64,000 nt of DNA from positions 10,546,704 to 10,610,703 of the forward strand of contig OW203729.1 of NCBI GenBank assembly GCA_934045075.1. Direction: 5' to 3'. A program made the translations under genes and the position numbers. Positions 1-11,520 of this stretch are shown piece after piece; positions within the stretch are counted from its first letter, which is position 1, and each line of letters begins with the position of its first letter. Under the pieces are notes generated by a model. That model worked only from the letters and a program-made list of their open reading frames with translations. It searched no databases and was not told the DNA's origin. The stretch comes from Yponomeuta sedellus (taxonomy: Eukaryota; Arthropoda; Insecta; Lepidoptera; Yponomeutidae).

Positions 1-2529
1 AACAACCTTACTATGGAGTAAATTTGAAATCGCTAAAGGTACCTACGATACCAAATGTTTTTACCGAACCAGTCCTTTTCAGGTAGACAAGGGAATTATC
101 TTATTCGCGATAATCAGTCATGGTTGATGGCTTTAAACGCGACTGGGTTTGTTTTAGTAGTAAAAACTGGAAAAGAACTCGTTTTGAAAAACCAATATAT
201 GGTCCTAGATTGTGTTTATGAATTGCATATACTAAAATGCACTAACAGAATGGAGGTCCAGCTGACATTTATCCATATAACAAAACAGATTAGTAATACC
301 ATCTCTTATGTTTACATTTATGCTAATACATCGAAATGTAAAGTAAACAGGTCAATCATACATAATTCAAAGACTACAATGTGAATGACGTTTGCATTCG
401 CGAGATTGAGCTTTTCCTGTATTTATCTAGGAACATGTGCGGCACAACTATAAGTCGATATTATTGTATAACATAGTCAAGTTATTTATTTGAATAGAGG
501 TATTAACACGAAGTAAACCTGAAAACGCAGAAAAATAAACCAAGAGCACTAAAAACGTCGGCGCCAGTGTTTTACTATCGTAGATCACGAGTGGAATCGG
601 AAACAAATCTACGTTTAGTTTTCGTTACAAGGCGGAGGAAGACGGATTGCCATTAATTCTGGCAAGAGAACCGTTCCCAATACTGCAAACAGGGAGAGTT
701 TAATATTAATTATGATAATGGATAGCTTGGCCTTAATTCAAAACACGATATAGATGTAGATAACAATTTACTCTTGACGCAGCTCCCAGCAGTGGGCGAA
801 TGAAATATACGCAACGTTAACATCATTCACTCTTACAATCTACCAAACATTATTTTTCAATATACAGTTTTGAAAGCAAATATATTGATGCTTCATTTTC
901 GGTCTCACCAAAAGCATTTGTACCTTTACAAACTCTGCATAACTCTTCGCCTTTGGATTTACAGCTACGTTGTTTTGCCAGCTCTACGTTGGGGTTTTTT
1001 TTTATAAGCGAGGATATTTATTTAATCAAATGCCTGGGCCCGGCTCGCGGCTAGCTCTTGTTGTGGAGCATGAATGGGACAAGCGTCTGCACAGGCAGAA
1101 ATACAGTTAATCGCTAATGAGCACTAGGTCTGCGCCAGCGGCTCCGTCCCCGCCAATTAAACGTCACGCTTCAATCTAAGGCATCGCCATTCTATACATC
1201 GCCTGAATGAAACAATTTACCCAACACCTATTTAGCACTGCACTAGGCGTGATCGTTGCAAAGACGAACCGTTTTATAAGACCGTTTTGTGTTCCGCGAC
1301 GATAGTACCGTTTTACGTTTCATTCTAAAGCAGTGCCAGCGACTCTAAAGCAGTGCCAGCGTTTGTTCGTCGCGAGACCAGTCCTTAGATTGTTGGACGC
1401 GGATATGTCCTTTAGTGCTATATTAATAGAGCCTAGAACGTAATGAGATCATTGCGACGTCGTCGTCGGCTCCTTGCTCGTTCTGTTCGTTTTGGTCTGT
1501 GATACAATAAAGTAATCTTTATGTCTATGAGTATACAGTCGAATATCGTGTAAAACAACTAATTTTTTCCGATGTTTCGTGATTTCGTCTCGTTCGCACT
1601 CGTTTGACCGTCCTCTGCGCCTTGCTCGTTCGCATACAATGAAACCAGTTGCGAACGAGGACCGTTTCGAGGACCTGTTTTCGTTCCAGAAAAAACGGTT
1701 GCGTTTCGTCGTCGAAAAATCGGACAACGACCCACTCCTACACTGCACCTACGTAATGAGATGATTTATACAGCGTCCCGTGGACCTTCAGTCACATTGT
1801 ATGTGTGAAGAGACCACTCTGACGGTGCAGTGCCTGGGACATTGTTTCCCAACACCTGTTTACCACTTCACAGAACGTGGCTTTTATCTAAGTTAGGCGA
1901 TTTATTAGAGTTACGGAGCGGACGTTATCGGTGACAAATTAGCTCGGGCCCACAGCTGTTTTACGGCTATTCAGCTGAACGTGCGTGCAAAATCCAGGGT
2001 CGCAGTATGGCGATTTATGCCTTATGATTAACGTGACTATGAAAAGTGGTGGAAATATCACAGTGGAGATATAGCTGGATGCATGTAGAGCACTCGTTAC
2101 GCCTCACACGAGTTGATTAAGCTATTAACATAATTAAACATTGCTCCGTGTGTTGTTGGTGCTAAAAATAATAGCACCACCAAGTATTTAACTCATTCTG
2201 CTCGTTGAAAAACTAAGTTTTGTTTACATTTCGTGAAAAAGAAACATTCTGCTGGGCGATTGAATTATCTAGTTTAGAGTTGTTTAGCTCGGACATTATT
2301 TTGATTCATTATTCCATTCCTTGAGAATAATTGCTCAGTTTACGGCGCATAAATGAGACGACAAAAGCCAAGCAACGGCGGGTTCTGAAAAATGACCTCG
2401 TAATTTTTCATTACAGAGCACAAAGGCGTCGCTTCACCTGACCGTTACCGTTACAGAGCTGTACAACATAAACAATGTTTGCAATGTATCACCATTAGCT
2501 TTCCATGAATGTCAAACGGATTATTACAC

Positions 2530-2655
2530 ACACAACACCCCAAACTAGCATAGCCTGTGCTATGGTAACAAGGCAAACATATGTAAATACACTCAGACTG
2601 AGGCAATCACAGCGGTCTCCAGTGGGAAGCGAAACACACAACCGACATGTTATTT
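2530..2655 (-). repeat. tRNA-derived SINE (family 'GCCTCAGTCTGGG'), decayed copy
   Basis: ACTAGCATAGCCTGTGCTATGGTAACAAGGCA and then CACTCAGACTGAGGC and CCAGTGGGAAGCGAA follow the reverse complement of the family body and head seen at 40418-40600. Confidence 0.6.
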
Positions 2656-3639
2656 CTTATGTAATCTTCTGTTACGTTTTGTCTGCAATAAAGTATAATT
2701 AATCTGGTCAAGTACGTGTCGAGCCACGCGAGTGGTCCGTAGGAGGGGTTTGATTGTTATATAACTAACAAATTCTTACAGTAATTTTCAATTAAATTTG
2801 TACAAAATTTTCCTTTTTTATGTTGGTCCACTAAAACTTGTAAATCCTACTTACCCTTGATTGTTTTCCTTTAAATTTCTTTATATGTGCCACCGCTCTT
2901 AATTTTTTCGACGTTTCTATAACCAACCGTACTAACCAAACGACCGCTCTACTCTAACAAAAAATTACATTTAATAATAAGCCTAAAACAATCGCAAACG
3001 GATGCCTAAAATTAAAAATGATTTTTCTACTCTCGCAATATAAGAAGATCAATACAACGATATAATATTCCACACACACCGGCTGCTTATAGCAACATAA
3101 ATTATTTCGTAGTCAGATGTATTTTTAATTACTGAGTTTATTTTATAAAATTGTAACAATAGACCAATAGATATAACAAGAGATCTACACTCAGCATAGC
3201 GTTGCTATAGATCACAGATTGAAGAAAAGATGAGAGAGAGAAACATTTTTTTCACATGGCAATACTTTTAACGAGAATTATTTTTTTAATTTTTTTTTGT
3301 TGGGGTTACACAGAATAATAATATCATAGTAAAATACACAAGTGAATAAAGTATATTAACATTATTTTTATTTAGCTATGTTTAAGTTAGATCCCTTATT
3401 TTTATAGTGATTTCCATTATTTTTAAGGAGCCTTTAAATCGGGTGTTTTCTCTTGGTCCCATTATTTTGTCCCGTTAACGGGTCCACGAGGGATAACTAT
3501 CCCTCGTGGTCCCGTTATACGTCATCAACGGGTCCACGAGGGATAAACTATTTCTCGTGGTCCCATTAAAGAAGATGATGCCTCCTGTGTAATGGAAAAA
3601 TATATACAGCATAATATACATAACGCGACACAAAGTACT

Positions 3640-3985
3640 ATAGAATTTAAAAGCAGAAAGTATTAGGCGCTCATATAAAGCAAGAAGTGCTCTGTTTTAC
3701 CTTTGGGGCTCCTTTGGAATAAATGTTTGAGAAAAAGTATTAGGGTCTAATGAAATCGCAAGACATGGGGAAAACATCACTTTTTGTACTGTAGACTAAT
3801 TTATATTTTTTAAGCAAAGAAGTGGAAAGCACTAAATGTTTGAGAAAGAGTACTAGGGTCCAATGAAATCGGAGAAAACATCACTTTTTTTGTACTGTAG
3901 TACCTAGTCTAATATTTTTTTAAGCAACGAAAGCATTAAATGTTTGAGAAAAAGTATTAGGCTCTCATGAAAGCGCAAGATATAA
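3640..3985. repeat. Minisatellite of about 105-115 bp, three to four units
   Basis: The string AAATGTTTGAGAAA starts units at about 3720, 3833 and 3937. Each is followed by 'AGTAnTAGG(G/C)TCn(A/C)ATGAAA', and the first two continue into ACATCACTTTTT...TACTGTAG. A partial earlier unit (AGAAAGTATTAGGCGCTCAT) lies at about 3655. The array is inside the 2.19-kb inverted-repeat element. Confidence 0.8.
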
Positions 3986-4099
3986 CGTGGAATGTTTTAT
4001 TCTTCTTGCCTATAAAAAATATAGGAATGATCTGGGCCCATATAAGCCCAGATCATTTATTATTTATTTATCCATGAAATTCGATCTTGGGATACCTAC

Positions 4100-4240
4100 C
4101 CTAGCGCTTGAAATTGCCAATCCGACGACGTGGGCAAGTGTGGTAATTAAGCTCATACTCTGCCTCTCAGAGAAGGCCTCCAGTAGAACGTTTCTTAACG
4201 TCTCTGGCCTGCAGTTGAACGTTTATTATAGGATACATAA
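4100..4240 (+). repeat. SINE fragment, 'GCGCTTGAAATTGnCAATCCG' family
   Basis: The segment from GCGCTTGAAATTGCCAATCC through GTGGTAATTAAGC.CATACTCT..CTCnGAGA to CCTGCAGT..ACATTTATAGG matches a second copy at about 50050-50160. Such 'GGAAAACATCGTGAGGAAACC ... CTGCAGTGGGA' repeats are common lepidopteran SINEs, from memory. The preceding 4029-4054 is a hairpin (GATCTGGGC/GCCCAGATC). Confidence 0.65.
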
Positions 4241-4254
4241 AAAATGCATCGTTA

Positions 4255-4612
4255 TCAACCCTTGTATGTCTCCACTGCTGGGGCACGGGTCTCTTTCTAC
4301 ATCGAAGGAAGGTTAGGCCATACTCCACCACAGGGGTCAAGTCCGGGTTGGTGGAGGATTGTAAGACAGTGGCGGGCCTTACTGTCAGAAGTTATCATGC
4401 CACCCTTAAGGCCTCTGACATGGCTTAACTACTGCCATTATATGACAGCCGGCACCAACGGCTTAGCGTGCCTTGCGAAGCACGGAAACGCTCGGAAAAA
4501 TGCCACTAGCGGTAGTCACGGGACGCTCACCCATCCCGTACCTGACCGCACCTGTTGTTGCTTCACCAAGTGATTGATTCCAATCACTCGGTTCGCCTAG
4601 ACCACGAGCGCT
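4255..4612 (-). mobile_element. 5S-rRNA-derived SINE (family '5S-S'), copy 1
   Basis: A nearly full-length, minus-sense copy. In element sense it begins near GCTCGTGGTCTAGGCGAACC, passes an internal-promoter-like stretch with GGGTGAGCG (the box C region, mutated here), and ends CAGTGGAGACATACAAGGGT. Other copies in the window are listed individually. It sits inside the large inverted-repeat element, with its 5' end abutting a tRNA-like unit. Confidence 0.8.
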
Positions 4613-4800
4613 GCCTGTACGTAATACAGACAATAGTGTAAAGAGGTTCGAAATTTCACTGATGCCGGCGAGTCGCCCATTGGATCAGTTGGATAGAGCG
4701 CTGGCACGGATAGCCAGAGGTCGCGGGTTCGAATCCCGGCATGGGTGGAATTTTTAGCCTCTAAATAGGTTTTTGAAAATATTTTGTTTATAAAAAAAGG
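4608..4800 (+). repeat. tRNA-Ile-like unit, solitary plus-strand copy
   Basis: Matches the tandem units at 33124-34021 in reverse orientation. The tRNA-like part, 4674-4747, has an A-box-like AGTTGGATAGAGC and a B box GGTTCGAATCC, followed by GGAATTTTTAGCCTCTAAAT. Acceptor-like ends CGCCCAT/ATGGGTG pair, but the T-stem and loop register is off by one and the base before the anticodon position is C rather than U, so I read it as a tRNA-derived repeat, not a working tRNA. Confidence 0.8.
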
Positions 4801-7252
4801 AAGTTTCGTTTTTATTGTACATTGTATTGACGTTGTTTAATAGACAATGGCTATAACCATAATGTGTTTTATACACCTATGTGTTATTTTGTGTTAAAAC
4901 TATATCCCCGGCATTGCAGTGGTCCCTTGTAGTGCAAGTGAAGGTGCCACTGGATCGCATCATTACGAAGATGCAACGGCCCAAGTTTTTTCATATAGGT
5001 ACCCAGATGGACATTCTTTATTATCAATTCAAGAAAAATCATCACTTGAGTTGTGTTAAAACAAACTCTACGAACGTTTCAGGAATTGCGTATATCTAAT
5101 CAACCCGGTATAAAAACGCAATCAATTCCTCCATCTCCATGTGAGCCTGGTACTTTTTTCCAGAAGCATGCGAGACGCCTAGTGGGGTGATCAAATCACA
5201 GATTTTTCCATCTATTTATAAAATTACTCCTAGATTTCCGTGAGAGCCTAGTAAGTTTTCCAAAATCGAAACTTGACCTAGACTTTATCTCTGTTTAACT
5301 AATAAACTAATAGTAAGCTACCCATGACCTCATGCAATCCCAGTACTTTCTTTTCCAAAATGTAATCAGTAAAACTTAATTGAGGAAAGTTGTATGAGCA
5401 AGGGAAGGAGCTTAAAGGGAGCAAAGGCAGAAGGAGAGAAACGTGGCGCTGAACGTGACAAGCCAGTGAAAATTCTTATACAGGAGGCATCATATTTATT
5501 AGCGGGACCACGAGAAATAGTTTATCCCTCGTGGACCCGTTGATGACGTATAACGGGACCACGAGGGATAGTTATCCCTCGTGGACCCGTTAACGGGACA
5601 AAATAATGGGACCACGGGAAAACACCCTTTAAATCTGTCCTCTTTATAAATGTAGCCTTCAGTAAGCATTGATATTATGCGACCAGCCGCCCGCCCTTCG
5701 GCCCGCAAAAACGCGCCGAGGAGCCGAAACTTTTAACTCTAAGATTTCCGTGAAGCTATTTACAATTTATGACTTTCATGCCGCATTTTTACTACTTGTT
5801 ACGTAGCACTAGCACTACATTAGCATTTTCACACGCAAAGCGTTTTATTTTATGGAGTTTTAATTTGAGTAAACGTTTATTTCTTGGACGACTTTTATCG
5901 TTTTTTTTACGTACCAATCACGGTCTGTTCTTAGTCAATCAACCAGTTGGATTTTTATCAGAATATTGCCGAGTTGATGAGTGAGTAATGACTCTCTAAA
6001 GAGTGCAAAATTCCATTTAAACTACATTGTTTCATAGTCTAGGTTACGATAGTTTTAAAAACCGCCAGTACACTGCTATGTTCATGAAAGTAATTTACTT
6101 GTTCTATATGAATAATGTTGATAAAGCAAATAATTTGATCAGTGATACTAAACTAAAACCTGTACGGCAAGAGCCAAGCGCCATTATCTGTTTGTAGAGC
6201 AAGATAGACCAGTACTGAATGACATGTGCTTTATAAATTAAACGCCACGTTCATGCAATTGCAACTGTGCTATGACAATTACTGCAATATCGCACCAGCT
6301 CCGTTCGCCTCCAGCAGATCTTACCTACCGTATTAGTACAACCAGCAGGCAGATCTTGACGGATTACAACCGTGGCCCCCGTTAATGCGCTGTGTGACAG
6401 CGAGGCACGTCTTCCTGTTAAATTAAATCATCCCGAGTCGCGCGTGACGCGAATGGCTGGATTATCCCAAACCGGATTATCCGACGTTTTCGCCTTATTC
6501 AGAACGGTTTGTCAGATATATCTATTACAGTAGCAAAACATCAATATGGTCCCGCTTTACAGAGTTTCGGAAAACGAAAACCGAAGCGAGTTATTTACCT
6601 AAGCTCAAAAAATTTCTCCTGCTCTGTTGAAATCTAACGCACACAATGGGAAAGCTCGATGGTAAGCCTTCTCATTTAAATATGTTTGTGCGCAAACACA
6701 TTTCGCAAGGAAATAAATAAAATGGCGCGATGACCCGTTGACCTTTACGGTGATAATTTGATAAGACATACAATTTGTACAACATTACCATAGGACAATA
6801 GGTCACGTGGCCTGGCCACCCTTGTTTACGATCGTATGAGTCCACTCGCGCGCGTTCACCTGTGCCATTTACGCTACCCAACCTGCACGAGACGGGATAC
6901 TTATTCGAGTGTAAAATTGTAACGTGAAGAGTAACTATATTATGGGTAGAATTGCAATAGAAACAGTATTTTTTTACCGGTCAGGCGGGTACAAAGCATT
7001 TTGTTTAGAGGTGAGAGTGGGAATGTTTTTTTTGTGAAATATTGTAAGCAGTACTACTTCTTTGGGCATTACTAGCTACTTACAATAAAAAAAGTTGTGT
7101 TCCTAAATAAATCCTCGCCACTATTAACTGAAACTGATCAATCAGAAATGCGCGCAGAAATATCGCCGTTAGTAATTACAATTTGGTGAGAATTCATCCA
7201 TAAGGATCGTAGACGATAAGGATTTTTATAATTTTTATGTATATAATAATCG

Positions 7253-7322
7253 TCCTGATCCCACACTAGGATCCCCAGTGCTATGGCAACCAGGCAAGGG
7301 CTACAAAAATACGAAAATGAGT
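7253..7322 (-). repeat. tRNA-derived SINE fragment, same family
   Basis: CCCACACTAGGATCCCCAGT..CTATGGCAACCAGGCAAGG matches the reverse complement of the body end (CTTGCCTGGTTnCCATnnTAC..GTATCCTAGT). Confidence 0.6.
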
Positions 7323-9721
7323 TTTTAGTGAGTTACCAAACAAAGACTAACTCAAGTCGTTTTTTGGTAAGAAGTAGGACTGTCAAATTATCTGTCCCAT
7401 CCTTATATTGAGATATCTGTGGTCTCATCTATCCGGACGACTAGCCACAACGACACGAGATGTGTTCCAGATAAGGAATTATTCGGGTCAAATACACTGC
7501 GGAAGGGCCTTCAGTTTATTCTCTAATCCCCGAGGACCGTAAGCAGATTACACAAACATTGTATTTTTGGGATCGCGAAAAAGGGATGTAACAAATAAGC
7601 GCTGACAATTTTTCTCAGATTAAAACGGATTTGTATTTGGGAAACGAGAGCGAAGTCACATTTTCACGTGTAAAATTAAATTGGCAAAGTTTAAAAGTCT
7701 ATGAAATATGCATAAGGACGAGAAAATATACGGCAGCTGCTCCAGCAAGTTATATTTAAATAACTGAGCGCGTATGTCTGTATCAGTTGTTCGCAGTTGC
7801 TTTAGCAATGATTTAGTAAGTCGTTGCGGGTTTCGCGAAATTAGAATCTGTCTCGAAATACGTACGAGTATGTAATTTAAAATGTACTGTTGCTTGTTGA
7901 TCCGTAAAAGACTGCTCTTGCTCCAGCCAAGTGCCGCCCACCTCGCGTCTCGAACACATAAACTATTTGATGAACGTTACACACCTCACATTCATCGGAA
8001 TGCCTATATCTAAACTTAGGAACTCTGCAAACAACCACGGATAGCGCGCAAGGTTTTCTAATAATGTTTTTGCCGAACAACGCTGGGGTTTCATAACGCA
8101 TTCGGAAGTGGACAGAAGCTTTTATTGCGCCGGCAGCCAGGATTTTTTTAGGGCTGTCAATTTGCTTGATAAAATAGCGAGTTAAATTTTTATACAAATA
8201 TAACCCAAAATTTAACAGGAAACCGTGACTCGTGTATAATATATGTGAAGGTGGCATCAGCGCTCAAAATTTAATGTAAATGTATTTAATGACCGTCTGA
8301 AAGTCTCTTGGAATTGCAATTTCATGTTTGCACCCTTCGAAGTAGGGTGGACAGGACAAATAAAACCTTATACACACGCTCGTGCCTACAGTTTAAATGA
8401 TCACAAGGAATGTAGTGATTCTGTCGTCAGCAAATACGCTGTGTTTTGTAGTGCTACAACCAACATACTGCGGAGCGCTACATGAGAATCCGAAGTTCCA
8501 ACTTCGAACAGAAATTATAAGTTTCAACCCCCTGTCCGAAACATTGTTGAATAGAACCCCAAGCCAACTTGCAAAGGTGCCAGACTGTACCGCCTGCATC
8601 GTTTGTTTGGATTGCTGCGCCATGATGTAGCCCCGCGTTTGTTTTTCAACGATATTGGATCGAGCAAGCAGTCTGCTTGCTTTAAGCTGTCGAGGTTGTC
8701 AGAAGCACAAAGGTGAAGAGAGTTATGCACGGAAACGTATTTTTTTAAGATGTCTAGCAGATTAGCACTATTTCCAATCCATGACCATGCAAGTGTTTTG
8801 GGTTTGGGTTGTTTATTGCAAAATACTAACAGTTGTAAGTACCCTTTTGGCAGTTTGTTATTTACAACATGGCGAATGCATCAATGTTTGTTTGCGGACA
8901 GTAAGCGGCGTGGAACCGGTCTAATAATAAATTAGGGGCGCCCTCGCTGCCGTCACACAATAAATACAACAGAGGAACAGTGGCATGAGACTTTGTTTGC
9001 GGAACAGTTAATCAGTTTAATTCGGACTGCTGAACCAATTGATAGCCGTTGGAGCGGGCGAACTTTTAAGCTGGGGAGTATTTGGGCTAATGTAACGCAG
9101 CCGCGCATTGAATATTGGAGTTGCTGGCGGGATGCAATGCGGCTACGGAGGACATAAAATGAGAACTAATGCCGCTTCTAATGAGAGTATTTTCAGTACC
9201 CCACGGCAATGGCTCTGGATGGGCTAGCACCTCACATGCACTGTCATAATTATTAATTTAAGTTGTAATGTACGAACGATATTTATCGGCTATGTACAAA
9301 CGATATTTATCGCATATTATCATTACCGTAATTAAAATTCGTCGCCATTTATTGACAACAACACGATACGTGGGCTGCTAATGTTTTGTTGAATCTTAAA
9401 GCGCAAGGTCAGATTTAAGAAAATCGAATTTGTTATAACGCTAATCGAATTACGGATGTATTTATTTTGTGACGGCTCGGCGTTGCTGCGACAATCGCGC
9501 CGGTTAATTGGCGCTTGTCTGCCCGATTAATAAGCACACACTCTGTCAACAGTCCACTCTGACATCATCGCGTACGCAGAGTGCATGATAGATATTAAAG
9601 ACTGGTCTAAAAGTCTACGGTCGGCGGAAAAGACAGTCCAAAAGTAAAATTTGGAAGCAGTGAAAAAATTCATTGTTCCGTAAATTGATTTTTTCAAAAA
9701 ATTGCTCCGTAACCTAGAGCC

Positions 9722-9832
9722 GGCATGAAAATTGTTTTATTTTTATTTTTTTATTTTATTTAAATAGGACAACCAACAGGCGATACAACAATACAGTCAC
9801 AGAGAAAAAAAAACACACACACACACAAATAA
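9722..9832. repeat. Poly-pyrimidine stretch and (CA)n microsatellite
   Basis: A T-rich run, then GGACAACCAACAGGCGATAC, then an A run followed by about eight CA units at 9812-9828. The layout resembles a retroelement 3' end but the element is not identified. Confidence 0.6.
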
Positions 9833-10437
9833 CATGGTAATTGCTCACCCACTTATAGGTTATCGCATCATGCATGTAAAATTCAACAAACTGTAATATA
9901 TATTAATCCTTTTTAAAGTTATAGAGTATATATTATATAAAGACAAATTAAACTTAAATAAAAAAAAACTAATTAAATACACGTAAATTAAAGATATTTA
10001 AACAGGCTTCTTTTGAATTTTCATAAGGTATCATTGAAAACATCCAAGGTATGTATTTTGACTGAAGATATGATATGAAAATAGTAGGTCTCTTACTCGT
10101 AGTTCACAGTATGTTCAATTCATTGGAACTGACCGATACAAAACGATGCAGACTAACTATTTTCTTTGTTTGTTGTATATAACAATAATTTAATGACGAT
10201 TTGGCATCTCTACTTTAATCCACCGATCCTATTAATTATTTCCGCGTCTAGTTCTTTACTGACCTACGTCTGCATTGACGCATATCACGAAAAAACTTCA
10301 ATTTTTACTAAATAATAAATCACTTCATAGTTATTGAAGCAAGACAACTAACGACCCTTGTCAACTGTCTCATATTTGTGTCACACGAGTTAAAATTAAA
10401 CAAGATTGTTTACCCTTGACAATTTGTCGGCTATACA

Positions 10438-10488
10438 GTAGGTATAATATACCTACTGTTATATAACGTATAACAGTAGGTATATTAT
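10438..10488. repeat. Hairpin CAGTAGGTATA with a nearby third copy
   Basis: CAGTAGGTATAATATACCTACTG is a near-perfect palindrome, and about 20 bp later CAGTAGGTATATTATG repeats the arm. Probably a relic of an inverted-repeat element. Confidence 0.7.
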
Positions 10489-10664
10489 GCAGGCGTAGAA
10501 AAAATAAAAATCGATAATCCAATAATATATCGGTCAATGCCGCGATGAACAGTTGTTCACTGAACGAAATAATAATGTCCGTGATAATGGGTGATAAACT
10601 TAGAGATCAGTTGTAATTGAATTAATTGACGTAAACATTCGCGACTACGCAAAGCGAGAGAAAT

Positions 10665-10690
10665 TAACGGAATACATATGTATTCCGTTA
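10665..10690. repeat. Perfect 26-bp palindrome
   Basis: TAACGGAATACAT followed immediately by its exact reverse complement ATGTATTCCGTTA, with no spacer. Confidence 0.9.
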
Positions 10691-11122
10691 TACCTTTTAC
10701 CCAAAATAATACATCAAGTTGTCGTGAGATAAAACTTATGTTAAACTTGTATGAAATATGTGCGGATCGTGCGCAGAATAAGCAATTAAGCAGTAAATAT
10801 ACCCTAGAAGGAAAACCAAACGGCATGTATTACATACAATTTTAAGGAATCTGTATAGCATTTGAGAACATTAGCAAAGACAAGTTGCATTCGCCTTTTA
10901 TAGCCACGTAGAATGTAACGACATGGCAAATGGAGCTAGGCAACTTAATTGATTCCTTGTGTGCCTAATTTCATTACTTCTAACCATACATTTTAGGCCT
11001 AAGTGTGTGTTGAACTTAATTGTTAAATACTCGTAAATTCTGATCTCATATATTTTTTATTCCTAAATATCATAACATCTACGAAATATTTCTTTTACTT
11101 GTTTGGCATTTATAAGTACTAG

Positions 11123-11463
11123 TCAAACCGAGTGATTGGAATCAATCACTTGAGTTAAGCAGCAAGAGGCGCTGTCAGGAGCAGGATGGGTGACCGTCCC
11201 GCGACTATCGCTAGTGGCATGTTTCCGAGCGCTTCCGTGCTTCGCAAGGCACGTTAAGTCGTTGCTGCCGGCTGTCACGTAATGGCAGTCGTCAAGCCAT
11301 GTCAGAGGCATTATGGGCGGCTTGATAACTTCAGACAGTAAGGCCCGCCACTGTCTTACAATCCTCCACAAACCCGGACTTGACTCCCGTGGTGGAGTAT
11401 GGCCTAAACTTCCTGGGAAGCAGGAAGAGACCCTTGGTTTGGGGACATACAAGGGTTGATATA
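11123..11463 (+). mobile_element. 5S-rRNA-derived SINE, copy 2
   Basis: Plus-sense copy: ACCGAGTGATTGGAATCAAT, then GAGTTAAGCAGCA (box A-like), then GGATGGGTGACCG (box C of 5S rRNA), the shared body (GCACGTTAAGTCGTTGCTGC ... CCGCCACTGTCTTACAATCC), and the end GGGGACATACAAGGGTTGAT. It is essentially full length. Confidence 0.85.
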
Positions 11464-11491
11464 GAACTCTCTCTTTCCGAGAAAAGGCATA

Positions 11492-11520
11492 TACATCTTA
11501 AAGCAGGGCTTTAAGATGTA
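11492..11520. repeat. Hairpin with 13-bp arms
   Basis: TACATCTTAAAGC, a 3-nt loop, then GCTTTAAGATGTA. It lies just beyond the 3' end of the 5S-derived SINE. Confidence 0.85.

Larger units (their letters stand above)
3441..5627. mobile_element. 2187-bp element with 152-bp terminal inverted repeats and 8-bp target duplication
   Basis: The ends 3441-3592 and 5476-5627 are near-identical inverted repeats starting GGGTGTTTTC, differing at only a few positions by eye. Perfect 8-bp direct repeats TTTAAATC flank them at 3433-3440 and 5628-5635. Each arm contains two successive hairpins built on CCACGAGGGATA / TATCCCTCGTGG. The interior has no transposase: it holds a minisatellite (about 3640-3985), a SINE fragment (4100-4240), a minus-sense 5S-type SINE (4255-4612) and a tRNA-like unit (4608-4800). 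An 8-bp duplication is typical of hAT or P-type transposases, but GGGTG is not a classic end of either, so the superfamily is open. Confidence 0.85.

Noticed and set aside
1449..1764. Overlapping opposite-strand open frames rich in Arg and Ser
   Set aside because: The CG-rich low-complexity stretch keeps several frames open by chance; no family recognised.
4244..4573. Open frame with 'GHTPPQGSSPGWWRIVRQWR', recurring at 11123, 36192, 44988 and 59955
   Set aside because: It is the antisense translation of the 5S-derived SINE body and changes with each copy; no evidence of coding.
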